Shown: positions 1 to 11,296 of the stretch, piece by piece | How positions within the stretch are numbered: the stretch's first letter is position 1 | Layout of the letters: every line of letters begins with the position of its first letter | Assembly (NCBI GenBank): GCA_022316685.1 | Contig: JAKJHU010000082.1 | Location: 2,976,001 to 3,040,000 of the forward strand | DNA length: 64,000 bases | Reading direction: 5' to 3' | Origin: Progne subis subis | Taxonomy: Eukaryota > Chordata > Aves > Passeriformes > Hirundinidae | Made by a program: the position numbers and the translations under genes | The notes under the pieces: model-generated | What the model saw: the letters and a program-made list of their open reading frames with translations, nothing else | What the model was told of the DNA's origin: nothing | Database searches by the model: none

Positions 1-540
1 CCCTTAATTACCCTATGGTATTTATATAATCAACAAAATATTCAACTTGTATGACTGATCATGCTGGAGTAGTGGAACGCATTAGCAAATAAATAGCAAA
101 ACACACAAATTTGTCAACAGATGGATTACAACCCGACGTAATTAAATGCAAAATAGTTCTGCTTTTAAAGCAATTGCTCATAAATTAGCCTGTCAGCAAA
201 TGTATGCAACTAATTGCATGAAAAAAATTAGGCCATAAGACAATATTATCTGCACATAGTCTTTCCAAACAATGTAAAAATGTTCGGGTACATTATTAAT
301 TGAAAAGAAGTCAAACTGCATTAGTTTAATTGCTCTTTTTTTTTTTTTTTTGCAAACCTATTAGAATAATTTATACCATATTTACTCCTTTTTACATTTG
401 ATGATAGGTATTTAACTCTTGTTTGTAGACTAGCAATGATGATTTTACCTTTTTCTCAGCCTCATAAATGCAATAAGAATCCTGTCTGTCCGTGTCGATG
501 GTGAACTGTGTCCCAAGAGGGTGTAAGGAGAATGGCAGGA
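1..540. other. AT-rich non-coding stretch, possible conserved element
   Basis: No exon or repeat family is recognised. The stretch is AT-rich and holds many short homeodomain- and POU-like words (GGATTA at 123-128, ATTAAATGCAAAAT near 141-154, TAATTGCATG near 212). A 16-base T run lies at 336-351. Such clustering of developmental transcription-factor words without repeats is typical of vertebrate conserved non-coding elements, but I infer this from composition only. The last 100 bases before the LTR at 541 show nothing recognisable. Confidence 0.3.
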
Positions 541-926
541 TGTCACTGAGACACACAAAGCAGTCACACGCAGACAAGATATTTTTGTAGAGATCCTTCC
601 GATCCAGCTCCCAGCCGAGAGAGCAGAGAGAAGAGAGCCCCTTTGTTTATTTTTACTTTTTATACATTTGTGGGTCTGGCCAAAGATTGGCTTTTTGGGG
701 TTTCCACCCCTCAGCCTCAGTGGCCAGACCAATTGTCAGTTACAATTGTTTTCAGGTTAGAAATATGCAAACAAAGGACAGAGAATGAAAAACAAAGGAT
801 TTGTTTATGTTACATCTGTGGGAAAAGGTAGAAAACTGCTCCTAATATTGTACAGTAGCTAAAAGATCTGACTCCATTTATGAAATTCAAAAGGCTAATA
901 AAAAACTCAGAAAAACCAGGGTAACA
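541..926 (-). mobile_element. Solo LTR, family 1, copy 1
   Basis: This is an endogenous-retrovirus LTR read on the minus strand. On the plus strand it runs from TGTCACTGAG to CCAGGGTAACA, so the LTR begins TGTTACCC and ends in CA. A TATA box (GTATAAAAAG on the minus strand) lies at 656-665, with an AATAAA just downstream at 646-651. A second copy with near-identical U3 sequence lies at 3115-3508, which fixes both edges. The flanking hexamers (GCAGGA and GTAGCT) match at only three positions, so the target duplication has decayed or been lost by recombination. No retroviral coding sequence adjoins it. Confidence 0.8.
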
Positions 927-1820
927 GTAGCTGAAGCTGTCCTCAGCGATACAGCCCTTTTTAAATCAACCAGAGGCTGCTACAGAAATCAAAGGTGGCA
1001 AGAAAAGCTTGTTTGCAAAGAGTACAGACTAAAGGACTTTAAAACATGTTCTAAAATAATGTATCCATAATGACATTGACAGCCCTGAGCAAAGCCAATT
1101 CAGAGCTGTGAGCTTTCACATCTAGAGCCTGGCTCTGTGACACATAATTAAAGCTTTAATCCCATGATTTTCAGCCCAGGATCTACCCAGGCTGGACCAG
1201 GATCCGTGGGCTACTGATCAAGAACATATGAAAGGCCATAGAGAAAAACAAGCCTGTTCCCTCACACGCTCTGTGCAGGAATTGTCACCTCTGTTTTCTT
1301 CCAAATGGCTGAGGAGCACTTGCAGCCCAAGGCTGACAGTCATGAACACAAAGACTGCACAAAGATTTTAGGAGTCTTTGCCTAAGTTCTGTAACCAAGA
1401 AATGTCTATACTGAGCTTAATTCAGGTCTAGATGCTGCCATAGATGGGGGAGTTTCTGCTGACATCAGAGAAACCACCCCAAAAGAACGATCACAGGTGT
1501 GATGTATTTCATGGACCTGATCAAAACATCTGCAATTTGAGCACAGGTAATGAACTGCTCATAAACAATTGGTGGGCTAAGAATCATCAATGTAAATTAT
1601 TCAGTGACTAATTAATACATATGAGGGAAAAAAAAAAAAAAAAGCGCTATTTACTTATCTTGAGCATTTTTCTCCCTCTTTCCTTAAGATGAAGTAAAGC
1701 TGACAGAGAAGAAGGAAGAAACAGAATTGCATGGAGAAACTACCAGTTTGGTGACAGAAACACATCTCCCCAATGTAGAAATTGCTCCTTCGCTGTGGAC
1801 TCTAGGACGGTGTGGATGGA
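927..1820. other. Non-coding stretch, nothing recognised
   Basis: This is mixed-composition sequence between two LTRs with no open frame of note and no recognisable repeat apart from a 16-base A run at 1628-1643. It is not retroviral internal sequence that I can recognise, although it lies between two LTRs of the same family. Confidence 0.4.
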
Positions 1821-2225
1821 TGTAGAAGAGAGATCTCTGAAGCTGGGTTTTAGAAGATGAGGTTTATTGTAAAGGACTATGAGGCCTTGCTCTGAGCTGC
1901 CAGGCACAGCTCGTGGCAAGGCCTAGGGAGAGGGAGGAAGGGAGAGGAAATTCCAAGAGAGGAAAGTCCTCGGGGAAGGGTGCCAGGGAAAGAGGGCATC
2001 CAGCCCCTTGGGACCCCTTATCAGGGGGCTTCAAGGTGGGCTGGAACAGGACTTGTGCCAATGGGGTTACAGATACCTGATACTTCAGGGGAGGGTCACA
2101 TGTGTGGGATGAACCATACATTGGGGGTGAGACAGAACGTTCCATCTGACCTCTGGGTCTGGCTGCAGGTGACCTTCAGCTGGTCACATAACTGTTTTCC
2201 CAGACATCCAGTAGCTAGGACATCT
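1821..2225 (-). mobile_element. Probable LTR, minus strand, edges uncertain
   Basis: Read on the minus strand, this stretch has LTR architecture. A pyrimidine-rich region follows a TGATAAGG word that could serve as a TATA box. An AATAAAC polyadenylation signal (TTTATT on plus at about 1861-1866) follows, and then a short U5-like tail ends in CTTCTACA. The plus-strand left edge is probably the TG at 1821, or possibly 1811. I could not find matching target duplications for any choice of ends. It is unlike the two family-1 LTRs that flank it. Confidence 0.5.
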
Positions 2226-3114
2226 TAAACATCAAAACTTACTTTCAATTCTATCTCGCTTACAGGTTTCACATTCTCAGAATCTAAGCAATCATATTTA
2301 TAGGGCTTTCTGACTTCATCCTCCCCAACACCCCAAAAAACTCACAAATGAGCAGACTTGTCATGTGAACCAAAATGGAAACCCTGACGATCCAACAGCA
2401 ATTCCCATGCTGTTGGATCACTTTTCCCAAAGCAATGAATACAAGGGGCTCCCAAAGCAGAGCCTTGCCTGGCCTGGCATGCCCAGGGACATGGAGAATG
2501 TGCATTCAAATTCAGCACCTTGCTCTCAATAGAGAATGTAGTCTTATTCATTAGGCTACAGAATATTCACAGCAGAGTTGATCAGCTCTGATTGATGGCA
2601 TGGCAACTGTGAAGCTGTTGGATGAGAAAAGCAGAGAAGGACAGGAGGCTTTGGCTGTAGCCTCCAGCACAGTCCCCTGGCACTGACATCCTGTGGCCTA
2701 CACACAAGAGTGCATCTAATAACAGGACATGGGGTGGAGGAGCTTCCTTAACCCAGCCCAAGAGCCCCAGCAGTGGGGTTTGGCTCTTACACCAGAGAGT
2801 TATCGCTTCTAAGGGCAGAACGACACCCTTCATCTTCATATCTCACCATGGGGAGAGAGAAAATAACCTGTTGGGTCAGTATTTGCAGGTAGCTTCAGAG
2901 CACCACAAGCAATATTGAGGGTGTAGGGATGAGTCTTCCCAACCTGTAGAGAATAATATTTGTTTCTTGACTGAGTGCTTTAGCAGGTGAAGTCCAATGG
3001 AGCCTGGCACTAGCCGGCAATGAGAAAGGTTTTTTGGAATATATTTAAAAGCTGACATTTATGGTTAAGCCTCCAGAAGAAACTGATAAAATAATCCCAG
3101 GGGAAAGAGGTTTG
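2226..3114. other. Non-coding stretch with a short perfect hairpin
   Basis: No gene or known repeat is recognised. The notable element is a perfect inverted repeat: GATCCAACAGCA at 2389-2400 and its exact reverse complement at 2408-2419, separated by 7 bases. The rest is ordinary mixed sequence. Confidence 0.4.
2389..2419. repeat. Perfect 12-bp inverted repeat with 7-base loop
   Basis: GATCCAACAGCA (2389-2400) is followed by ATTCCCA and then TGCTGTTGGATC (2408-2419), an uninterrupted palindromic stem. Pairing does not extend beyond the 12 bases, so the hairpin is too short for a microRNA precursor. It could form a small cruciform or bind a dimeric protein, and chance is also possible in 64 kb. 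Confidence 0.75.
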
Positions 3115-3508
3115 TGTTACTGAGACACGCAAAGCAATCACACGTAGACGAGAAATTTCGCAGGGCAGAGAGGTTCCTCCGTGCCAGCTCAAAGCTGAGT
3201 CTGGCGGAGAGAGACCTCTTTGCTTATTTCTTACTTTTTATACATTTGTGGGTCTGGCCAAAGATTGGCTTCTTGGGTCTTCCACCCCTCAGCTTCAGTG
3301 GCCAGACCAACTGTCAGTTACAATTGTTTTCAGGTTAGAAATATGCAAACAAAGGACAGAGAATGAAAAACAAAGGATTTGTTTATGTTACATATGTGTG
3401 AAAAAGGTAGAAAACTGCTCCTAATATTGTACAGTAGCTAAAAGATCTGACTCCATTTTATGAAAATTCAAAAGGCTTAATAAAAAACTCAGAAAAACCA
3501 GGGCAACA
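3115..3508 (-). mobile_element. Solo LTR, family 1, copy 2
   Basis: This is the second copy of the LTR seen at 541-926, in the same minus orientation. It runs on plus from TGTTACTGAG to CCAGGGCAACA, with the TATA box (GTATAAAAAG on minus) at 3234-3243. The flanking hexamers are GGTTTG on the left (3109-3114) and GGCTTG on the right (3509-3514), a 6-base target duplication with one mismatch. Betaretrovirus-like (ERVK) elements usually make 6-base duplications. U3 is very close to copy 1, but the R/U5 part (3115-3233) is visibly more different. Confidence 0.85.
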
Positions 3509-6500
3509 GGCTTGTAATTGCTTGGGTTGGTGATCTGGGAGTGTTCTCTGAGATGTTCTTGCCTTGGAGGAAGGGGAGCACTACATGAAGTGAGGAGGCT
3601 GTTGGTGTCTCTACTGTAGGGTTTGGTACATGCCAACAAGGGGAGTCACTGAACACGACTGTTTGAAAATGCAGCTGCTGCTGTGAAAAAGAAGTGGGCA
3701 CCCCAGGATCCCTGAAAATACTTTAAAGTTTCCATATTCCCATCCAGAATCCAACAGAAGCAACTTTTGTGCTGCCTATAGCAAATCCAGGGGGATCTGG
3801 AACTATTACAAAACCATTTGCAGCCCAGCCATATACACACTAAAATCCTGCAAGTTTGTCATAAAGGAGAGGAAATTTCTCTCAAAATTAGCTTTGGACT
3901 TCCCAGGAGGAAGTTCAGGGTTAAGATTGCCTCCTCCTGCTCTGCAGATTTGGAAGATTGAGCTTGCCAATGATGAATCCAGAGAGGGTTAATAAATACT
4001 CAAGTACATTTAATCAGTATTTGGTATTGCAAAGCATGTCTCTGCTTTTCCTGCATTAGATTTCCGAAGTAGTTTTGGGAAGATACAAAACCAAGGCTGT
4101 TAAGAATTCCTTGATTCAGACAATGCAGGGGAAACGGAAAAACTGAGTCAAATGAAAAGTGAAAAGAAGAGTAGCAAATTTAAACTCTTTGTAAGCTTAG
4201 AGCGTTATTGTCAGCACAAGATTCACCTTAAAAATCTTTATTTCACTCCACTGGAATTACTGGTTACAGCTTTTTCAAAGTGAGTGCTTGCTCCTGAGAA
4301 ATTTACATTACGTGAAGCTTGGGAACATGATCAGAAATTTAACTTAGCAACTCAGCTGCTCTTTCAGTCTCCTCCAGACCTCCAGACCTGGAGCAGTGCC
4401 CATCACCTCTGCCCACCCAGACCACTAGGGAAAGGCCACAGGGTGGTGGGTACAGGGCCATCTGTGAGCTGTGCCCGGGTGGAATTCCCCTGAAATGCTC
4501 TGACTTCACCACTAATGGCAATGCTAAGAAGAGAAAAAAATTTAAATGCACTGAAGAGAGGCTTCTGCACTTTCAGTACACATTACCTTTCCAAAGATTT
4601 TTGCTTGGGGCATATCCTGTTGTGAACTATTAAGAATTCCTCAAGTCCTGAAGGAGGCACAGGGGACCTCTTCAGAAATCTCCCATTTCCCCCCCAAGGT
4701 GCTGCTGAGCAAAGGAGACTCATTGATCCCGAGTCTTCAGAAAGTCTTTGCAAACCCAGAACAGAAAGAGGGTTTGTATTGGTTTTTTCCCCGCTTTTCA
4801 CATTAGATCCAACCAAATGATTGGACAGAAGCACAAACTTGCTTCACAGCTGGCAACTTCCAATTACTCCAGCAAATACCTTAGGATGCCTGTTGATTAG
4901 AGAGAGCAAGGAGCGGAGCTGCAGAGACACCAACAGCCGTGGCAAACACGTGCACCTGAGACACAGGAATTTCACAGCATATGAGGTGCCTGCTGAGGCA
5001 AAGTTAGGCCCTACTTAGAGAATTTTAATGTATTCAGCAAGTGGAAGACAAATGAGCACTCAATGTAGGACAGTGTTGAATTATTCCTGAACTGACAATT
5101 GACTGTGCTTTCTTCCCCAATTTCAGACTTGGCTTCACAAGGCTCGCTAAACTTTTACAAGGAATGCCACAGATGACGGGGGAAAGGTCTGCTGGGAATT
5201 ATTTATATCCCTGTAGAGCCCAGGGGCTGTGGTGGTAGGCTTGGAGCACACGGGGCTGTGCGCTGCACACAAAGAGCAGGGACAGGCTCACAGAGCAACA
5301 GGACAGAGCCTGAGGCAGAAAGGCAGCGCAGGAAGCAAGGAGAGGACACAGCAGTGGTGTCAGCAGCAGTCAGAAACTGCATTAACAGTGTGGCCAAGCG
5401 AGATTTAAACAGGGGATGGCAGAGAGGAGAAAGGCACATCCTGTGGGAGGGTCCTTCCAGATGTGTAAGGCTGAGGGAGCACAGCTGCACCCCTGACTGG
5501 AAAGGGAGACGCTGCCCCGGCAGCATGAGAGAAGGGAAAATGGGGACATGACAGGAAGAGATAGGGCAGGGCCTTTGAAGGTAAAGCAAACAGTCAATGC
5601 TGGTGGTGGTAGGAAAAAAACCCCGACAAAGTGCAAAACAACAAAAGGGAGGAGCAGGAGGACACACAGAGAGGATCCACAGCTGAACCTGCTGGCAAAA
5701 GGCACCGCTGAAAGCACTCAGGAACCTCTGTGAATGCTGGAGAAAACAACGCTGCAGGAGCTCATCTGGAGAGCCCCAGTGAGAGCCAGAGCTGCAGTGA
5801 AAAGAAGCCACACCAAAGGTTCGAGTGTGAATAGCATAGACATTAAAATTTAGAGAAAAGATGGCCAGAGACCGTGTCCAAATGAGAGACCCAAGTGTGA
5901 GGGAGAATGCTGGGACTTCCCATGTCAGCTGGCAAAGCAGAGACAGGAGAGTGCTTGTACTGTTCTTGGCTGGACACTTCCTTCTCTGCTTTAAGATGTG
6001 TAATCTGGATGCATGCACTTAAAAAAAAAAATTAAAAAAAAAAAAAATCTCAAGATTTGCCAATGTGGGTGGATAAACCTGTCATTATTAAAATGAATCC
6101 ATTAACTAGGATGCTTTATAAACTCCAGATGATCTCTCTTCTATTATCCCATAAGGAGATTAAAATTTTTCATTGTTGCTTTTATGCAATTTCTTTGTAA
6201 AGGGAAATAGCTCAAGGTTAAATTGAAAATCCTTTTCCCATCCAATAAAGAGGCCATATTAATTTTCCCTCATCTTAGAGAAAATATACGGCCTTGTGAG
6301 ACACGAAGGTTCTAAGTGTGCTTCTTTCTAGGCTCCTAACTGATCTGTTTAATAATGGAGCAGTGCCTTGGCCAGCCATCTGCTTTACTGCACTGCTCTG
6401 GTAGGGAGCGAGGCTGCCCATGTCACTTCCAATCAGTTAAATTCAATCCAAACAGATAAAAGTTTGCAAAATACGTTTTAAATCCCTGAGAACAAGCAGT

Positions 6501-7318
6501 TAAGCCCTCTCTTGCAAATTAGGTATTCGATGGCTCTGATCTCCCTTGTAATTTACTACCTCCAAGCAAGGAGATAGAAAATGAGAACAATGTTCCATTC
6601 CTGGCAGCAGTTTAGAGAATGGATATTGCACAGTTGAGCACCCATGGCAGAAGGTTACATTTTGGCCTGTTTGTGCACAAACTCTGCGTTGGATTTAAAC
6701 ATAATACATATATTTACACACACATATCCTCCCACCTGATTTTACAGCTGCAATAGAAATCCTGACCTCTCTTTGAGGTAATTGGTATGGCTTTACCCTG
6801 GCCTGCACAGATAAACTCCAGATCCTGTAACTATCACTTCCCAAGAGCCAAAACAGGGCAGTGTTTCTCCTGGCACACGCTGCAGTGCTCCCATGGTATC
6901 ATTTATGCACCTCTCAGCATCAGCCCAGCTCTCCTCCCCTCTGCCCTCCCTTCAGAGGCTGCAGCCAATTCCATTTCCATGGCTAACACCGGGTGTAGAC
7001 CACCTAACGTGGTTCACACTGCAAGGCACTTCCACAGGCAGGCTGATCAGTGCAGAATTAATCAGAGTATTGATTTTCACAGCAGAAATGCTGGCCAGAT
7101 GTCAGCTTGGAGCACAGGCAGCAGCCACGGTGCCAGCACACCCTGGCTGTGCAGCGCTCTCACAGCCAGGCAGACTCATCCCAGAGGCACTGCGTCACCC
7201 ATCCTTCCATGGAAACACGGAGCTTGGAAAATCTGTGTGGGTAGCTCCTGCCCACCACAGTTAGCACTGTTTGCTCATGGAACAGAAGGGAGAGCACATC
7301 CACGGTGTTCAGGGCATT
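3509..7318. other. Long non-coding stretch, no gene recognised
   Basis: This stretch is mostly unique-looking sequence. It includes a purine-rich block at about 5200-5820 whose opposite strand happens to stay open for 271 codons (5203-6018, minus), and paired A runs at 6021-6031 and 6034-6047. The interval 6060-6560 is AT-rich with many ATTA-type words and could be a conserved element. No known protein, RNA or repeat was recognised. Confidence 0.35.
6060..6560. promoter_or_regulatory. Candidate conserved non-coding element
   Basis: This is an AT-rich, repeat-free stretch with repeated ATTAA/TTAAT and CCAAT-type words and no long open frame. The call rests on composition and motif density alone, without alignment. 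Confidence 0.2.
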
Positions 7319-7322
7319 TATG

Positions 7323-7773
7323 TGACACCTTAAGTTTCAGCTTTCATGTTTTCCAGATTCTGTGCTGCCCAGGGGTGCAGTTCTGAGCCTCATATTAAGT
7401 GCAGGTGAGCTCTGTTCACAGAGTAAGGAGAGAAAACAAATCCTTTTCCTGCTGCAGGCCAAGGACAACTTCCAGGCCCAAAAGCACAAATAACAGTGGA
7501 CTGAAGGGAGGAACAAGAAGAATGGGACTGCATAATCTGGAGCCTGGAATTGGACAATTAAACCCCAATATATAAATGGACCAAAACTCATAAAAGTGTG
7601 AGACCTCATGACCTGTGCCCATTTTTTGTGATCATTTTGGGTCCACCCTGGAGTGTAGCCCTGGCCAGGCCCTGTCCTGCCCAAGGTGTACCCTAAAGAC
7701 CTTTTAATAAATATCTACTTTATTCTCTGGCTCTGTCCAGTCTCTGTTCCAGGTCAGCCTGCCCAAGGCACCA
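7323..7773 (+). mobile_element. Solo LTR, TGATGCC-type group, divergent subfamily, plus copy
   Basis: This plus-strand LTR runs from TGACACCTTAAG to CCCAAGGCACCA. It has a TATA-like word (TATATAAATGG near 7569-7579, or CATAAAAG near 7589) and AATAAA at 7706-7711, followed by a short U5. The flanks are TATG (7319-7322) and CATG (7774-7777), a 4-base target duplication with one mismatch. A minus-strand relative at 47413-47881 confirms both edges. The core around the TATA box resembles the LTRs at 8302, 48171, 53040 and 55242. A 115-codon minus-strand frame across it is only a shadow. Confidence 0.85.
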
Positions 7774-7777
7774 CATG

Positions 7778-8301
7778 GCCTGTGGCTGTCACTGGGGACA
7801 AATCTTCCCTGCTGCTTTCAGAGGGATGATTAGAGTTTATGCTGGAATGCAAGTTGCCATTAACATCCAAGGTAAGTGAACATCAGGAAATCACACGAAG
7901 CATTAGCTTTATGAGCTGAAAGATTTGTTACTACCCACACAACTGAAGGCATTATTTTAAGAAAGTGTTTAAATTCTTAAAACTTATTCTTCACGTATCA
8001 AAAGAAAAAATCCACTAGAAACTCCCCCCAGTTCTAGGATGAACCTCCCTAGGTGCCTTTGATGGTTTTGATGGATAGCTTAACTCCTAACTGTCTCTTC
8101 AAAGGCTCTTATATTTCTAAAATCTGTTGGATTGTCAAAGCTGCAGCCAGGTGTGCTGGAGTCAGGAATCAATGCCTGTCACCAGGACTCTCAGGACACC
8201 AAGTCTCCAGGCCAGGCAGATGCAGCAGGAGTGCACCAGCCCAGACCAGATGTGTCCCACCCGGCCACCACCTCCTGGGACCTCTGCTCCTGCCTTTGCC
8301 T
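7778..8301. other. Non-coding gap between two related LTRs
   Basis: About 520 bases lie between two plus-strand LTRs of related subfamilies. Nothing retroviral or coding is recognised, so the two LTRs are independent insertions and not the ends of one provirus. Confidence 0.4.
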
Positions 8302-8747
8302 TGATGCCTTAGGATTTTAGCTTGTATATTTTTCATGTATTTGTAATCCAGCAATTGTTTAGTGCGTAACTCTAAACTCCACACACAGTGTGAGCTGCTG
8401 CTTCCCCATTTTGGTCAGACACAACAATTCCTCTCCAGGCCATGGCAATCAAGGACACCTCACTGCCTCAGGCCTCGAGAGATGGAAACAAAAGTGAGTT
8501 GGGGGGAGCAAATTTGGGGTAAATGACTTCATTACCTGAAGCTGTAACTGGAGCATTTACCCCAATATGCAAATGGACCAAACAGATAACAGTGTGAAAA
8601 CCCGTGACCTGTTGTCCATTTTTGGGTGCAGCCCCTGGGTGGGCTTTGTCTGCCCTAAATGCACCTGAGGGCCTTTCAATAAATAGAACTGCTTTTTATT
8701 CCCTTGATTTTGTCTGGCCTGTTTTTAGGCAGCCCAAAAAAGCATCA
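8302..8747 (+). mobile_element. Solo LTR, TGATGCC-type group, copy A
   Basis: This plus-strand LTR begins TGATGCCTTAGG and ends in AAAGCATCA, so its ends are inverted repeats. It shares the body seen at 48171, 53040 and 55242: a CAGACA(C/A)AACA(A/G)TTCCTC block, a TAAATGACTTCATTACCTGA block and the ATG(C/T)AAATGGACCAAAC promoter region. AATAAA is at 8678-8683. The flanking tetramers are GCCT on the left and GCCC on the right, consistent with a 4-base duplication carrying one change. Confidence 0.88.
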
Positions 8748-10623
8748 GCCCTCTACCTGATGGGAGCAGGAAAAGTCTGAGGAGTTGCTCAAGTTTTACA
8801 GGGCATGGCTGCTTCTGATGAGGGTGGAGGAACAGACCTGGCAGAACACATGAGGGCAGAAATGAAGATAAACATAGCCCTTCCCAATTTTCCTGTCCAC
8901 CTTTCCCTACTCTCCATGACACTGCTGTAGATTGTTTTAAAACAGGTTTGCTATTCATCCACACAACCACAAATAAACCACTCTTGGTCTGCTCACTTAC
9001 TAAAAAGTGTTTTCTTTTTAAAACACAAAAAATCCCAAAACAAAACTCCTAAGGACACCAAGTGAAATAACCCAGTTATGTATCAAATGGTTTATAAACA
9101 TTAGACTCTGAAAGATAAAACTGGTTAAGACAAGGATTCTGATCCTCTCCACAAGTCTCTGAAGAAGGCTGGGGTTGTTTTACTGAACTTGGCTGTTGTG
9201 AGTATTTGATCTGAAGACGAAGCAGTTTAGGAGACAGTAAAGACTAACGTGCCGTCTGAATTAGTTGGAAAAAAAATCAACAGGGAAAAAAATAAGTTGA
9301 AAGCCTTTGCATGGATTGCCAAATGTCATAAAAATATTCTTTTTCACCTACAGATCAAATAAATATGGGAATCTTCTGCCTAGAGATATCTTTCAAGAAT
9401 TCTAGCTCTTCAAGACAGAAGCTGCCTACTCAGAAGAATTCAGGGTCCAGCTCCTCCTGCCTACAAATCAAACAACTGTTCTGCAAGTAGCAGGAGTGGA
9501 ACTTGGGTCAGTCTGGAAAAATGAACCTACTTCTGCAACACAGACAACATGTCCTTTCCTCTCAGCAACGCTTTTGTAAGTATTCCAGCGTCTGGGGCTT
9601 TTTTAAACCCAGATTTTTGTGACAGCGTCCTGCAATTTCTTCTCACAGGTGTGAAGAAGGGGCATGAAGCTGTGCCCTACCTGGCAGCTCGGCTGAGCAC
9701 ACACTTACAGAAGTAGGGCTTGATGCTTGCCTGCCACAAGTAAAATTAAGTCTTCAATCTTTTTTCACAATTTGGAGGTGAAATCCCCAGTCAATAATAG
9801 TCACAGTCTTCCTTGAGCTACGACGAAAGAGCACAGGCCAAAATCTCTGTTCCTTATTTTTTTCCTCTTCCCCACAGCAATCCTTCTAAAAATTCAATCT
9901 TGCAGTTCAAGCTTAAATTTCTCACTTTGAGACAATCCAAACCTCTAGGAGCCCTGTCTGACTGAAGGATTTGTAGTAACTTTGATGTTTTTGTAGCATC
10001 AATGCTCAGAGGCACTTTTGCAAAAAATTTATGCAGACTGTCTCAACATATATAAGCAACTGGACATTAATAACCTAGCAGCAAAATGTAAGACATTTGC
10101 ATAGTTTGGAAAATAATGAGGCCTGCATTTAAGATATCAGTCCCTCTGTAAGTTATTAGAGAACAAGGATCCATACACAAAAATCAATCTTAATTGTCCA
10201 GAACCAGTTTTCAGCTGGATTTAAGAATACATCATTCTAATTCATTGCAAGTAACAGACACACAGCAAGTGACAAATAACCCGACCAAAAGCACATTTGA
10301 TGTTCTGCTCCCAAGCTGTTATTTGTTTTTTGGGATCAGACACATTCTTTTAATGAGATGCTCTGCACGTGGGATGTAAGAATGTCTGACCCTAACTCAG
10401 CAAAGGACTTGTTCCCAATCCAGTTAATGCCTGTGCTTAAGAAGTAACCTTGAACTTGGAAGGGATACAGAATTCCCACTGACTTCAGCAGGCAGGAAAG
10501 CTGTGGCAGTATGAAGCAGAAATATCCCAGAGCCCAGAGAGCCTGGAAAGGGAAGCACAGCTCTGCATTAACCTGTCTTAGATGCTCTAGTGGGGACCCA
10601 TTTGCACCCTGCTTTCCCCACCA
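8748..10623. other. Non-coding stretch, nothing recognised
   Basis: This is unique-looking, moderately AT-rich sequence without a supported gene, RNA or repeat. Small open frames in it resemble nothing known. Confidence 0.4.
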
Positions 10624-11277
10624 GTGTTGCAATTGTCCTTCTCCCCTGAGGACACCAACACCCCAACTCCCCACCTGGCCATTCACTTTTGAGGTCACAA
10701 TTCCCTTTCTAAGCGTGATTTCTGCAGGTGATTTTTCCCCCACCCCACTTCCTAGTGGTGCCATCTTGGTTTTTGCCTTTTTTTTTCTCTTCTATGTTCT
10801 CCGTATTCTTTGCACATACATTTGGAGCTCTGTAGCCTATTAATTCCAGCCAGTTTTCCCAGTACTTTTCCATGCCCTTTCCCTTGGCAGGAAGACAAAA
10901 CAAATTCCAGAGCTCCAAGCCCTGGGGGTACAAGGCCCCTGTCCCATTTTGGTTCTTCCTGGAAGCAAGGTTGAGAACACCCCTTCAAGACAGGCATTCT
11001 CATGGACAAAGTACCGCCAGTACCGAGGGGGGTGGCTCCAGAGAAAGGGATTGACCTGGAGGGGAATTGCATCACCACTTGTCCTCCTAATTGGTGCTTT
11101 TTATCAATTATGCTAATTTCCCAAAACCTATAAAAACTATTCACCCTGTGTGGGTGGACTTTTGTGGTCATCCTTCCGTAACCATCCCTGGAGACCTGCA
11201 AATAAAGATCCACTTTTATGTTATCTTCTATACTAAGATTTCTCTCAAGTTTCATTTCTAGGCTGAAAAAGGCAACA
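10624..11277 (+). mobile_element. LTR, possibly the 5' LTR of a decayed provirus
   Basis: The 3' half is a clear LTR. There is a TATA box (CCTATAAAAAC) at 11129-11135, AATAAA at 11201-11206, and a U5 ending in AAGGCAACA at 11277. The start is inferred from a TGTTGCAATTG at 10624, which mirrors the CAACA end; the true start could lie elsewhere. Immediately after the LTR, following one C, comes a TGG-initiated sequence that resembles a primer-binding site. Minus-strand frames of 250 and 142 codons overlap it and are not real genes. Confidence 0.65.
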
Positions 11278-11278
11278 C

Positions 11279-11296
11279 TGGCACCGTGACCCTGGC
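11279..11296 (+). other. Possible retroviral primer-binding site (tRNA-His-like)
   Basis: One base after the LTR end, TGGCACCGTGACCC begins. Retroviral primer-binding sites start TGG within a few bases of the LTR because tRNAs end in CCA. The sequence differs from the known tRNA-His site beginning TGGTGCCGTGAC at only two of the first twelve positions. If real, this LTR is a 5' LTR with some leader attached and not a solo LTR. No gag frame follows. Confidence 0.35.

Noticed and set aside
541..3508. The two family-1 LTRs as the ends of a single provirus
   Set aside because: The right-hand copy has its own near-perfect 6-base duplication, the outer flanks do not match each other, no primer-binding site lies inside, and the interior contains a different LTR-like stretch instead of retroviral genes.
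5160..6047. Processed retrocopy ending in a poly(A) tail on the plus strand
   Set aside because: There is no AATAAA before the A runs, no recognisable parent gene and no flanking duplication; bird CR1 machinery rarely makes such copies.
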